Below are positions 32,673-44,450 of a DNA stretch of 64,000 nt, in pieces. The notes under the pieces were generated by a model that made no database searches, was not told the origin of the DNA, and saw only the letters and a program-made list of their open reading frames with translations. Position 1 is the first letter of the stretch; each line of letters starts with the position of its first letter. The DNA comes from Omphiscola glabra (lineage: Eukaryota > Mollusca > Gastropoda > Lymnaeidae), in contig OZ024810.1 in the NCBI GenBank assembly GCA_964017045.1, positions 4,386,504 through 4,450,503 of the forward strand, in the 5' to 3' direction. A program made the position numbers and the translations under genes.

Positions 32673-33983
32673 TTTGATTACTAGCCGGATCTTATCAAAT
32701 GAAGCATTTTGAGTACAGTTTAAAAAAAATAAGATTATTTTCACAACTTTCACGAACAGATACATTGAGCCTCATCAAACTCATAGCTATCAACAACTTG
32801 TTGATGAATTACCTAAGACTCCCCAACATGTTTACTCTTGGTAGCTTACAGACATTTCATTTTAGATTAGAACTCTCGCCTGTCTTGGTGCTTATTTCCC
32901 TTGTCGAAGAAATTAGACAAGATCGACAACCCCCCGTAGTGTCCTTAATTCTCTCCCTGCGGCCTATTAGCTCTTGATAACATCAGACATGCAAAAAATG
33001 AGAGAAAAGGGATCCCCCCTCTCCCCTCCACTTATACACAGAGGTTCTAACACGATACCTTTTGGCTTTTTATTCGCCGTTTCAATTCTCCATTAAAATT
33101 GTGGGATTAGATGTGAAGCAAGTGTTCTTTCTGTCCCTTGCGATAGATAGAGAAATAAACAAACAACGGAAATGGAAGTGCAGTGTGTGTATGACGGGCT
33201 CTGGATTTGAACCAGGGCTCCCTTCCTCCTGCTATACCTCCGGGGGTCTGTCCACAACCTGAACTGATAGAGGACACCAATTACTAGTATGCAATTTATG
33301 TACTTGTAAACAAAATTGATTGCCAATCTCCTATTGTTTTAACCAAACCTCAAGCGTATTGTCCACTCATGATTTGAAGCCCTTTCCTCTCAGGGAGGTG
33401 GGGGGGGGTGTCTGGTTACGTCATTAAAGGCCAGAAGCTCATTGTCCCCCATTAACCCATCGTTGAGGGGTCCCGTGGTGACGCAAGCAGTTGTCGTCAA
33501 ACCCTAAGGACGTGGGACCGGGCCCTTACTTGACGCTCTCGTCTTTGTCTCGGCTCGTGCAGCTTATAGGACGCAGCGAGACCCTAGCAACAATTTCCTA
33601 GCGTCAATAATGGAAATAAAAGCAGCGAGCTCAATACACCGGTATGCTGAATCATATCGACCCGGTCCATTTAAGAACATGGATCCGAACGCCTTTATCC
33701 GATTTTATTATTTAGCCCCGGACCCAGCCCCCTAATGTCGCTTTGGGCAAATTCCAGATTATTTTTTTTTTGCTTCGGTTCTCGCCCTCGACAAACAAGA
33801 CACCGTGGTTCTCCTCCGAACGTCATACTCGTGAGTGGGAGATAAATGCAAGTCTATTAATTAAAGATGATGCCGATGGGTAGCAGCGGTCCTCAAATGT
33901 CTAAGTGCTAAATAAACAACCTGAGACACACTCTTTGTATTCCCACAACGGGATAAATCTTGATTATTTTTGTATCTTTGTTA
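32673..33983. other. single-copy DNA, no gene recognised
   Basis: It includes a G run near 33403-33410. The phrase ggatttgaaccaggg at about 33205 resembles a reversed tRNA B box, but no tRNA fold is visible. A possible hAT left end, cagcggtcctcaaatg, lies at about 33885. Confidence 0.4.
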
Positions 33984-34048
33984 TTATTATATTTGATATT
34001 ATTATATTTGATATTATTATATTTAATATTATTATATTTGATATCGTG
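33984..34048. repeat. AT-rich tandem repeat, unit 15 bp (tattattatatttga)
   Basis: Four copies. Confidence 0.88.
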
Positions 34049-34159
34049 AATTTTGTATACATAAGATCTTTTCAAACAACGGAACACAGGGGCAGTAATT
34101 GAGAAAACGATTTAATGTCCTTTCACGGTCAAAGAAGACCCATTGCTACCGATACGAGA

Positions 34160-34298
34160 CAGTGCATAGATGAGCAGAGAGCATAGATGAGCAGAGATCA
34201 TAGATGAGCAGAGATCATAGATGAGCAGAGATCATAGATGAGCAGAGAGCATAGATGAGCAGAGAGCATATATGAGCAGAGAGCATAGATGAGCAGTA
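34160..34298. repeat. tandem repeat, unit 17 bp (gagcagagatcatagat)
   Basis: Eight copies with gagagcatagat and gcatatat variants. Confidence 0.92.
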
Positions 34299-34587
34299 GG
34301 TCGGGAAGTATGACACTCTTTTACATCATGCATAGCAACTATATTTAATTCCCCACCCGAAACCATCCACGCGTAACGTCATTAATGTTATAGAGTCAGC
34401 ACAGTGCTGAACGTGAATAAAATGGCAAAAAACGAATACAGTACAAATACCAGTATCGATATCATCAAGTCGACGTCATAAGCAAGGGACAGGAGTAAAA
34501 AAAAATTAGTAGCTACGGGGTCGTAGGCTTAAATATCATTTCCCACGCCCGATGCTCCTTGAAGACGATCTTACTCCCAGGGAAGGA

Positions 34588-34676
34588 ATCAAAGATGGTT
34601 AGTTGGAGGAATCAAAGATGGTTAGTTGGATGAATCAAAGATGGTTAGCTGGAACAATCAAAGATGGTTAGTTGGA
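34588..34676. repeat. tandem repeat, unit about 23 bp, 4 copies
   Basis: Units contain aatcaaagatggttagttgg. Confidence 0.92.
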
Positions 34677-35577
34677 AGAGAAATTCTTACATGGCGCATC
34701 TTTCTGTGTGTAACGGTTATTCCCTCACACAAAACATCTATACTTATAAACTAACGCTAATCGGTGTCCGTCTTGATAACAACGAAAACAAACTGTTTAT
34801 CAGATATCTTCATTCCCAAGTGGGTTTTTCCCCGATTGCCGAACTCACTTTTGGTGACGGTACCCGATATCTTAATTAGGCCGAACCACGGTGGCAGGGA
34901 TTCTCAAATTGTCAACAAGAAACTACCTATTCACAAATTTACAAGTGAGTATCCCGATGGTGGAAAAAACAGACCTACATTTTCTACTTTCTAAATTTGA
35001 TCTTACGCTAAATGAATAAAAACGTAGATATTAACAAACATTTAATTTTTAATTTTTTTTTTTAGAATCCCTGATTACTATGGTATAATATATTTAACAA
35101 AGTATTATCTCATATCTGGTGTGTGAACACAATTTGATATGGCCAAAAGAGTCTGAGTTGGGAGCTAAGATTTCTACAATTATAAAACATTTGATGTTTA
35201 CGCATGGATGGATGAAACATAAATGGGGGGGGGGCATTTATTTTTAGGATACATATACATTCTTTGTTAAGCCCTGTCATAAGATCATAGTCGTTAACCT
35301 AGGATGGCAACTCATCTAAGAGAAGGCAAACTCTGATATCAAACCCGAAGGTGGAGTCCCATAGGCGGTATGGCATTGACGGAATGTAAATTCCGACAAC
35401 TCTTGCGACGTGGAACGCATAAAGAGCAAGCACAGGGAAACACAAAAGACACTGCTGGTCATCTACTGCGTCCTGGTCTATTTCCAGTCGTCTTGACTAA
35501 GTCTCGCCATGGGATCAAATAGGCAAGGACGAGAGAGTGAGGCTGACGAATTGAGCAACTCCCCCTCACTTTAAACA
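34677..35577. other. single-copy DNA, no gene recognised
   Basis: Short frames at 34664-34879 and 34764-34994 show no recognisable motif. Confidence 0.45.
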
Positions 35578-35923
35578 GCTCAAGTCAAGGCTACTATCAA
35601 ATCGAGCTTCTATCAAGTCAAGGCTTCTATCAAGTCAAGGCTACTATCAAGTCAAGGCTTCTATCAAGTCAAGGCTTCTATCAAGTCAAGGCTTCTATCA
35701 AGTCAAGGCTTCCGTCGAGTCAAGGCTTCCGTCGAGTCAAGGCTTCCGTCAAGGCTTCTATCAAGTCAAGGCTTCTATCAAGTCAAGGCTTCTATCAAGT
35801 TTAGGCTTCTATCAAGTCAAGGCTTCTATCAAGTCAAGGCTTCTATCAAGTCAAGGCTTCTATCAAGTCAAGGCTTCTATCAAGTCAAGGCTTCTATCAA
35901 GTCAAGGCTATCAAGTCCAATAT
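35578..35923. repeat. minisatellite, unit 17 bp (caagtcaaggcttctat)
   Basis: About 20 copies, with a short run of the variant cgagtcaaggcttccgt at about 35707-35745. Confidence 0.94.
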
Positions 35924-36367
35924 GGATTTGGTTATCTTCGCACGCGCAGGACGAACAATAATATAATTATAAGATTATAGGATAAAGGAGAGTGACACGT
36001 TGAAAACCACACCGTCACGTGATCAGCAGTATGTCATGTGACATTGAGAAAATAAGTGCACGCATAAAGTCAATTTGACACGCGTGTTTAGTGTGTCCAT
36101 TTCTCTAAGCGGTCAAAAAAAATGTAGTCCCAGTTTCACCTCAACCCTCCTAATCCTAGTGTGTAGAGATGCAAGCGCAATCATTATTACTTCTTCGTGG
36201 CCGGCGTGTGGCGTCCTCCACCACCCCGGTACAACAGCTATACCAACTGCAGCGTAGTGTACTGGCATCATAGTTGGCAGGTGCGCCTTGACTTAAGAGA
36301 ATAATTAGCGTTAATCAATGTTGTAACTACAGGTTCCCCAACACGACGCGAAACGGATCTAGCCTTA
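35924..36367. other. single-copy DNA, no gene recognised
   Basis: TCACGTGA at 36015. A 60-residue plus frame at 36075-36257 is not recognisable. Confidence 0.4.
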
Positions 36368-36581
36368 CAGCGGTTCTGAACTTGAGGCGACGCGTCTCCT
36401 GAAAATCGCCAAGGCGAACCCACAAAAATCTAGAAATAAGACAGTGGCCCCCAAAATTTGAAGAGGGAAATTTTCCTTTATTTTGTTTCTATTTTTTTTT
36501 AAAAATGGTTATAATAATAATAATAATTATTTTTATTATAATTTTTCCAGATCATATCGACCTCTGATGTGAGGACCACTG
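36368..36581. mobile_element. degenerate hAT-like element, about 214 bp
   Basis: The left end is cagcggttctgaacttgagg and the right end is gatgtgaggaccactg, giving weak inverted termini. No convincing target duplication. Confidence 0.45.
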
Positions 36582-37811
36582 GCCGATACTGTGTTCCGCT
36601 CACAGGTAAACAACTGGTAGATCACGTGGTCAAGTCTGAATTCATTTGATGTTCCCGGTTCTCAACATGATGCAGATGACAGGTGTAAGGACTATGTTAA
36701 AAAATATCGTTTGACGTAATTCCTATAATGTGACGTCACAATGTTTCTTTTTTTTTTTTCTTTCAAAGAATGTTAACATTTATTTAAACACTCAGCGATA
36801 AAGATTCTTGATCGAGTGAAATTCTCCGCCTGAAAAGATTATGTTAATGACGATGGTAAGCCGAGGGCTTGAAATTCTTGAATTTTTTTTTTAAAACTAA
36901 TTTTAATGTTTACTTTTTCGGGGAAGGGAGAAAGAGAAAGAGAAAGAGAGAGAGAGAGGGAGAGAGAGAGAGAGAGAAAGAAAGAGAGAGTGTGTCTGGG
37001 AATACTCTGGTGTCTTGTAGAAGTTAAATATTATATAGCAAATAGGATGTCTACGCTGGTAATTTTCTTGAAAGAAAATAATAGAGGTCAAAGAGGTCAA
37101 TTCATGTAGAGATAAATACTATGCCAATCAGCAGGAGTAACAGCTAAGTATTTAGTCTGAGTCACTGACACTGTCAATGACCGTATCATTTCGGCCACAT
37201 TGAGCTGCCATTCTTACCATGGGACGGCGGTACCCACCTAATTTGTATTACCGCCATTATTCCCCAGGGCGCCAGTAGTAGAATGGCCCCCATTATCAAC
37301 TTGAGGGTCTATTTCCCGAAGACCCCAATTCTTCATGTTATGTTAGAGTAGTTTCGAGGCAAGGGAGAGAAGAAGGCAGAGCACTCGTATCACATTATCT
37401 TGGGGGGGGGGGGGGGGGGGGGATTTTATCCCGTGACGTGAATGGTAAGTTTTATTCCAGGGTCACGTGATCTAGTAACTGGACATTCTGTTGTTGATTT
37501 AACACCACCAACACTTTAATACAACAAAACTGTTGGTAACCGTTATATTAACCCAGGGCAATACTTTACACCTGTAATATGAAACCAGGGAAATCCAAGT
37601 TGGGATCTTTATTTACCGGAGTCATGTCAAGACTTATTAAGTCAAGGCCGCATGACACTGACATTGTTGTTACGACTTGAAGTCTGGCCACCGTACCCTA
37701 ACCCTAACTCCGATGGCTTAACTCCTCACTTGTGGAATTTTTTAAATTTAAACATAAATTTAGCAATTAACAGTGACATGTCAGTCAGACCATGAGCAAC
37801 TGCATGGCGAA
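36582..37811. other. single-copy DNA with GA tract and G run
   Basis: GA-rich tract at about 36926-36990, G run at 37402-37422 (21 bases), TGACGTCA at 36731, TCACGTGA at 37463. No gene recognised. Confidence 0.45.
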
Positions 37812-38160
37812 CGAATGGTCCAACAATGCAACGGACGAAATGTCCAACAATGCAACGGACGAAATGTCCAACAATCCAACGGACGAAATGTCCAACAATG
37901 CAACGGACGAAATGTCCCACAATGCAACGGACGAAACGTCCCACAATGCAACGGACGAAATGTCCCACAATGCAACGGACGAAATGTCCCACAATGCAAC
38001 GGACGAAATGTCCCACAATGCAACGGACGAAATGTCCCACAATGCAACGGGCTTATCGTCCCACAATGCAACGGTCGAAACGTCCCACAATGCAACGTTC
38101 GAAACGTCCCACAATGCAACGGACGAAATTACCCACAATGAAAAGTACGAAACGTCCCAG
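37812..38160. repeat. minisatellite, unit 24 bp, about 14 copies
   Basis: Units contain caatgcaacggacgaaatgt. The period is eight codons and at least six frames on both strands are open for 100-144 residues, the signature of a repeat and not of a protein. Confidence 0.94.
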
Positions 38161-38324
38161 AGAGCAACACCAGCGTTCCCGCTAAATCCACCGGCACAAA
38201 AGGGGAGATAATAGCCCACTGGACAACGCCCACACGGACTCTATTAACGAACTTAATTTCACGCGAAATACATCCTTAATAGATTCCCATCCAGCGCTCC
38301 CTGTTCAATGACCCTGACATTGAT

Positions 38325-39078
38325 CAGGGCCGGCGCTAAAAAAAAAGGGGGGGGGGGTGAAGTGGGCAATCCGCGCGTAGCCCTTATACTATGATTTACT
38401 GAATAATACTGATAGTAGTTACAACTATTCACAGTTCGTAATTTCCAGTCAACCCAAGTGTTACACGATAATCAAATGATCAGTCTGTCCTCGTCACGTG
38501 ACATCCATCCAAGTTCAAGTTTAAGGACGTGAAGACCGTAGAGTGGACAGGGCAGCTGAGCGTCTTGCAAAGACCACCAACTGGGGATTTGTTGCATTTC
38601 TGCCTGCCATTGACGTATCGTATGACGTCCGATTTACTGTCAACACCGTCAGCAAGAACTTGCAGGACTCGACTATGTAACATGATGTTTCCACTTCACG
38701 TGTCCACGTTATAATCTATTTCTTCACCAAATTCAGAGAATACATTTTTGCATCAGTAATTACCACTGATTTGATTTTGAGAACCATTCGAGCCAAGATC
38801 AGTACTTAGAGCCAAGATGAGTACTTCGACCTAAGATGAGTACTTCGACCTAATATGAGTACTTCGGGTCATGTCCACTCAACTGTTACAGTAAAAAAAT
38901 ATTTAAGAAATGTATTTAACTATGCTGTGAACAAATGACTGGTAGGATGCGCCCCATTATTACCAGCAAGATCCAGTATAACTATGACGTGTTATATCCC
39001 TAACTATATTATGCCGGCCAAGGCAAATGATAGGACCGACCCCCCCCCCCCTGCTATTTTTAAAAAGCGCCGGCCCTG
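38325..39078. mobile_element. hAT-like non-autonomous element, 754 bp, with G/C runs next to its ends
   Basis: The left end is cagggccggcgct followed by an A run and then ten or more G; the right end is the mirror, a C run, an A/T stretch and agcgccggccctg. Cattgat before and cattgag after suggest a short target duplication. The interior is largely non-coding and holds a small tacttcgac repeat (38798-38872). It is longer than the other miniature elements here. Confidence 0.7.
38798..38872. repeat. tandem repeat, about 20-bp unit, 3-4 copies
   Basis: Copies of gagtacttcgacctaagat with variants, inside the 38325-39078 element. Confidence 0.75.
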
Positions 39079-39578
39079 CATTGAGATGTACATCACGTGA
39101 CGTGAATATTGATCAAAGTCTCCGTACTAACGTATCTTGTCTGTTCACATTGATGTGACCGATTGTAAAGCCCCTCTCTCTAGACTCAGGAGACTCAGAC
39201 CAATCAAGCTCAGGATTTTGGTCAATATAAAAACGAAAACAAAGATAATTGAAGCATTTTTTTAATTATTAATATTATTTTGTATACCACTTTAATGGTG
39301 AGAATGTATAGTTAGGAGAATTATTATTTTTTTAAATCAAGAGTTTGGGGGGGGGGGCGCAAAAAAGTTTAAATTAAGAGCCCCTGCATTAGAAGAAAGT
39401 ACCATAATCGGTTGGTTTTACTTTCTTTCTCCCAGATTTTGTTAATTTTGACAAGAGGAATTGACATTTAAGCAAAAAGTACGCCGCCGCCCCCCCCCCC
39501 CCCCGCAATCTCCATAACCGCGTAACAAGAACGCGTGCACTAATTTGACTCTGTCAACGGACAGGTTCCTGACAACAC
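39079..39578. other. single-copy AT-rich DNA with G and C runs
   Basis: TCACGTGA at 39093; G run at about 39350-39358; C run at about 39489-39504. The phrase agagcccctgcattag near 39379 resembles another element end. Confidence 0.4.
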
Positions 39579-40004
39579 GTGCATACGAAACAAACTGTCT
39601 CCATCGTTCACATCCACCAGCAGCGTACCCCCATCAGTAATTACTGGGGCGACGCTGGGGCGTCCGCCCACAACACAGATAAGATCACTGAAAACAACAG
39701 TTTAACACTTCCACTCTCCGACCTTCACCTTTTCGTCAACTTAACTTTTCGTAACAGCCACGTTCTCAGACGTCATATCGAAAGATTCGAGCGGATTTTC
39801 TACTACGGTTTATTTCGTGCTTTGGGGTCGATATCCAATAATATCGATTACAGAGTTTCTCGAAATTCGCGAATCGATTACGTCGCGTTTCCGTTTGAGT
39901 TCGGCATTATTTTTGGTTTTGCTTTTTATTTGTTCCGTGCATTTTGTACAGACGGTTACTTCCTGAGATTGATCCACTTTTTAAAAAAAAAACAATTTCT
40001 CTAA
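39579..40004 (+). other. longest non-repetitive open frame (142 codons), possible pseudogene or exon
   Basis: The frame opens with GTG (no early ATG) and runs 141 residues to a stop at about 40004. Codons show a clear RNY bias. The first half is polar (VSIVHIHQQRTPISNYWGDA, then DKITENNSLTLPLSDLH); the second half has YYGLFRALGSISNNIDYRV and a hydrophobic tail FEFGIIFGFAFYLFRAF that could be a membrane segment. I recognise no family. Lack of an ATG and absence of clear splice sites argue for a fragment, or for a lucky AT-rich frame. Confidence 0.25.
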
Positions 40005-40307
40005 TCAGCGTAAGCACGAGAGCTAATTGGCTAAAGCAACCCCCGCATCTTTATATGTGTTTATGGCCGAGGAGGGGGCGGGGGTGGGGTGGCAGGTGAG
40101 GAAACGTAAAAAAAGGAAGACATCACATATATTTTGTTTAGTGGAGGAATGTAGGAAGAATTTTTAGGTGGGGTGGGAGGAATATGTATAGTAAATAATG
40201 TCCTTCAAATTTCAGTAGGATTTATATTCTGGACAGATTTGCATGTTGTTGTTGCTTTACAGATTGGCGTAACAAATTAAAGGAATTTCAATATCTGTTT
40301 GTCTGTA
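40005..40307. other. single-copy DNA, no gene recognised
   Basis: G-rich stretch at about 40070-40095. Confidence 0.4.
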
Positions 40308-40402
40308 GGAATTTGTATATCTGTATGAATGTGTATGTCTGTAGGAATGTGGATGCCATTAGGAATGTGGATGCCATTAGGAACGTGGATGTCTGTAACA
40401 AT
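40308..40402. repeat. degenerate tandem repeat, about 18-bp unit
   Basis: Copies of gtaggaatgtggatgcc-like phrases. Confidence 0.75.
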
Positions 40403-41037
40403 TCATGAGTACGTAGGTTTGGTTCTGGCATAATTGTTATGCTTCATGGGTGGGAAAACAATGAATGGCTTAGCACAGAGAGAGTTGTTTCAAGATAATT
40501 GACTGGGGAAAAGTGAGGCGGGTCTGTACAGCATGTGACACAGTTGGCACGTTGGGGGAAACAAAAAAAACACAAGAATACAACAATAATTTTTTTTTTT
40601 TTTAAACCTATACTTTAAAAATGTTACACAAAGCAGATTTTAGACTGTTTCCTATTAGACACGTATTAATAAACCCTATTCTAGATCCGACGCTGGACTG
40701 TTATGCTTGAGAATTCCCCGTAATATCGATACTATCTGAATATATGGAAATCTATATGATCAACAGTATCGCACTAATCTGAATGTATGGATATCGATAT
40801 TATCGAGTGTGGTATCGCACCGAGAGTACCTGTGTTAAGTTAGGAAGACGCAGCACCGGGCAATGAGAACAACAGATGTGGTTACATTTAAATGTATTAT
40901 AACATAGGGTCAATGCCCGTGAAGCCGGTTGTTGTCGTGAATGAAGCGGAAGAGTGACTTTGGGGGGAGACAGGGGGAGAGGGAACATACTTCAACACCA
41001 CTGAGAAGAAGCAAGGTTTGAAAAATGAACAAGTAAT
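40403..41037. other. single-copy DNA, no gene recognised
   Basis: Related phrases with tatcgat and ctgaatatatgg recur at 40715-40805. Small minus frames at 40800-40988 lack motifs. Confidence 0.4.
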
Positions 41038-41168
41038 TGAAGCAGTGGGAGAGTGGATGAGTGAGAGAGTGGAGGAGTGAGAGATTGAAGGAGTGAGAGA
41101 GTGGTGGAGTGAGAGAGTGGAGGAGTGAGAGAGTGAAGGAGTGAGTGGAGGAGTGAGAGAGTGGAGGA
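41038..41168. repeat. minisatellite of gagtgagagagtggag, about 16-bp unit
   Basis: About eight imperfect copies, purine-rich plus strand. Confidence 0.88.
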
Positions 41169-42130
41169 ATGTGAGGTTATTTACGCAAGTGAGGAAGAAA
41201 TGATTGAAGGATCCAGAAATTTTTGTTTTTTTGTGGCCGCGGGGGGTGGGGGGGAAGCAGATGTGAGACGGTACGAGCACTTAAAATGCGTACGTTGCCC
41301 AGGTAATTTTTTTTCAAACAGGTGTGCGTGGAACAAAAATTATGTAACGACTCCCCCCACCCGTCTCCGTAGCCCACCGCTGCCAACGCCCCGCCACCCC
41401 CAAACACACACACACACACTTTACACACTCAAATATTTGTAGAATTGAGGTTAGTCTTGTGGAAAGATTGATATTTCTACATGTTCTCACCATTTCTACA
41501 TGTCCTCCCCTTCCAGATGTCCTCTCCGTCGCTAGTAGAAGTCCTTAACATCCAGATGTCCTCTCCACATAGATCCATCCTACCAGTTACCGATATTTTA
41601 CACAATCTCTTACTAACCTGTTATTCGACACATCATTTATAAGGTTGTCCCGTTTAACCGACCACCACGGAGCAGACATTCTCAGTAAATGTGACCCGAG
41701 AACAATGTCTGCGAGTTGTCTGCCACTACACGAAGAGTAGAGCTATTCACAACATCGTTCGCTGGTTCTCAAATACGGCGGCCCCAAATAAACGTATGGT
41801 CTCGATGGTACTATACTTTATACATATTTTCTTTTTAAATTTTATTTAGTGCAGGTATCTTGTGTCAGGTAACAAGATATATTATCTTCTTTCTAATATG
41901 ACCCGTAGTCAACCAGAAGTGAGAAATTCTCCAGTGACTAGTCACACGGCAGTGACATCCAGATCCCGGTGATGTCGCAGTTCTCACACACGCATTTACA
42001 ATGAGTTTATCTCTTGTCTTGAAGTAAGACAAGCGTCTCAAACTGTTGTAAGTGTCCCTTTTCTGAGCGCGCAAGTCATTCCATGTAAGTACAGACAATA
42101 AGCCGCTTCCCGTTCAGGGGTTTTTAAAAT
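41169..42130. other. single-copy DNA, no gene recognised
   Basis: It includes loose repeats of agatgtcctctcc (41515-41570) and a possible hAT left end, ggttctcaaatacggcgg, near 41764. Confidence 0.4.
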
Positions 42131-42132
42131 AA

Positions 42133-42785
42133 CCTAACTCAACATGTGTGTTGATATCTCAGAGGTCCAGTCTCAACATATGTGTTGATATCTCAGAGTT
42201 CCCGTCTCAACATATGTGTTGATATCTCAGAGTTCCAGTCTCAACATATGTGTTGATATCTCAGAGGTCCAGTCTCAACATATGTGTTGATATCTCAGAG
42301 TTCCAGTATCAACATATGTGTTGATATCTCAGAGTTCCAGTCTCAACATATGTGTTGATTTCTCAGAGTTCCAGTCTCAACATATGTGTTGATATCTCAG
42401 AGGTCCAGGCTCAACATATGTGTTGATATCTCAGAGGCCCAGTCTCAACATATGTGTTGATATCTCAAAGTTCCATTCTCAACATATGTGTTGATATCTC
42501 AGAATTCCAATATGAGCCTATGACATATGTGTTGATACCTCGGAGTTCCAGTATCAACATATGTGTTGATATCTCAGAGTTCCAGGCTCAACATATGTGT
42601 TGATATCTCAGAATTCCAGTATGAACCTATGACATATGTGTTGATATCTTAGAGTTCTAGTCTCAACATATGTGTTGATATCTCTGAGTTCCAGTCTCAA
42701 CATATGTGTTGATATCTCAGAATTCCAGTATGAACCTATGACATATGTGTTGATACCTCGGAGTTCCAGTATCAACATATGTGTA
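42133..42785. repeat. minisatellite, unit 34 bp, about 19 copies, each with a small inverted repeat
   Basis: Units contain tcaacatatgtgttga, in which tcaaca and tgttga pair around tatg, and tctcagagttccag. A longer variant with tatgaacctatgacata recurs at about 42507, 42611 and 42729. Confidence 0.94.
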
Positions 42786-43360
42786 TTAGTATCATTACAA
42801 AAAAAATGGGAAAATCAAATCTCGACCTTCCTCAACCCCTAAAAAACAGGATTAAAACATTTTGATTCACAAACTACGTTCTCTGCTCGTCTTTGAAACT
42901 CTACTCGATGGCAGCAAAATTAATTTACCCTTGGTGCTGCCTCGCTGAGATCGCGAGAGTATCTTGACAGGCGGGGGGGGGGGGGGGGGGGGGGAGGACT
43001 CTTGCTCGTGAGCACACGCACGTCACACTCAGGCAGGTTGACGTGATGTTTACGTTGACTGTCCTCGCGGGTGAGATAATTTTAACTTAACGGTTAACTC
43101 CCCTGCTCAAACGACGGCGGTACTGCAGGAGCCAATAGGAGTTAAGTGTCTCGTGTAAGTACAGGATGGTGGATCATCGCAACGTCATTTGTCATTTGTA
43201 GTGAAGCTATCGGTCCTTTTCTAACTGTCTTAACCCCTTATAGTCTATATGCAAACGGCATTTCTTTAAAAGGGACGGTTTCCCGCCCCTCATGACGGTG
43301 TGTCCTGAGCTGCCCGCACGACCGACCACTATGTTTGAGACACAAGAAATGAATGCGTTA
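42786..43360. other. single-copy DNA with 22-base G run
   Basis: G run at 42973-42994. No gene recognised. Confidence 0.45.
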
Positions 43361-43412
43361 AGCGATTGCAGTTAAGCTCACACGATTGCAGTTAAGCTCA
43401 CATGATTGCAGT
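43361..43412. repeat. short tandem repeat, unit about 20 bp, 2-3 copies
   Basis: Copies of cgattgcagttaagctcaca. Confidence 0.8.
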
Positions 43413-43945
43413 AACGCGGGCAAGATCTCTGTATATACGCTTTAGACATCGGGTTTCCCCCCCCCCCCCCCAAACGCGCAGATTCTAGACACACTGATTA
43501 TCAGTCAGTGAGACCCTGTATCTCTCCCTCCCAACTATATGTTATCTCAGCAGCCACGAGCACGGGGCACCCAAAGACATTCCACACCACCGAGACTGCA
43601 TGTGAGGGCGAGATTTCGTCGTAATCCTCGGCAAACAGTTTTGTAAACAAAACATCAGACCAGTAAAGCGGTTCTTAACATTTCATAAGGTCAGGGTTCA
43701 CCGATGGCCTATTGAGGCTGAGACCAGAATACAATAGTCATGGTATACACGTGCGATATCATGTAGCAGTCATTATCGAATCAAATAAAAATTACCTCAT
43801 TAACTTTATCAATTGACCAGGTGGATGTAGTTTGGTTTCCAGTGGGGGAGCGAGGGGGGGGGGGGGAGAATACGAGAAGAAAGTATGTTTAAATTATGCA
43901 TTTAATTGTTTTAAAGAGATTATTCAACAACAAAATTAAGTGGGA
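43413..43945. other. single-copy DNA with C and G runs
   Basis: C run at about 43458-43471; G run at about 43855-43866 just after a lone MITE-like end, cagtgggggagcgagg (43840). Confidence 0.4.
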
Positions 43946-44056
43946 GGGGGAATTGATGGGGATGTCATCGATACTGATGGGGATGTCATCGATACTGATG
44001 GGGATGGCATCGATACTGATGGGGATGGCATCGATACTGATGGGGTGGCATTGATG
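43946..44056. repeat. tandem repeat, unit 21 bp, 5 copies
   Basis: Units contain gatactgatggggatggcat or the gatgtcat variant. Confidence 0.92.
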
Positions 44057-44213
44057 GGTTGGAATTGATTTGGGCCCCGGGGGGGGGGGGGGCGTTGTCT
44101 TGTAATATGGCTTCCTCTTATACCAACGACATTACCTATGCAGACGATTTGAGAAATAACCAGAGAAAAGACTTTAGCCTAATACCTGTGCGAAATAATG
44201 GCATCTTCTGTAT

Positions 44214-44380
44214 CAGGAGTTCTCAAACTTTTGGATTGTTGTTTGTACCTCTTAAATAAACAGTTACATTATGTCCCCAACACGTTTCGCCCTCGCCGTC
44301 TGGACGAATTTGTGTCCACACTATTCCATGGCTTGTGTACCACTGGGACAACTAAACGTACCCCAGCTTGAGAATCACTG
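44214..44380. mobile_element. hAT-like miniature element, 167 bp
   Basis: The left end is caggagttctcaaacttttg and the right end is cccagcttgagaatcactg. Flanking octamers ttctgtat (44206-44213) and atctgtat (44381-44388) agree at 7 of 8 bases. No coding capacity. Confidence 0.75.
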
Positions 44381-44431
44381 ATCTGTATAGAATTAATGTA
44401 ACAATTTTTTTTTGTCTTTAACAATTTTCAG

Positions 44432-44450
44432 CACAACGACACTCTGACAG
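44432..44450 (+). other. microexon-like 19-nt segment
   Basis: A T-rich tract ending acaattttcag is followed by 19 bases and then gtaagaa, i.e. acceptor, tiny exon and donor. It may well be chance; no neighbouring exon is recognised. Confidence 0.12.

Noticed and set aside
32274..32765. 122- and 163-residue low-complexity frames (Arg/Glu-rich and Ser/Pro/Leu-rich)
   Set aside because: Direct consequence of a GA-only tract, which contains few stop codons in any frame.
33190..33230. Reversed B-box-like phrase ggatttgaaccaggg, possible tRNA or SINE
   Set aside because: Neighbouring sequence does not form acceptor or anticodon stems.
38480..38714. Overlapping open frames on both strands (67 and 61 residues)
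   Set aside because: They lie inside the 754-bp hAT-like element, overlap each other, and have no recognisable motif.
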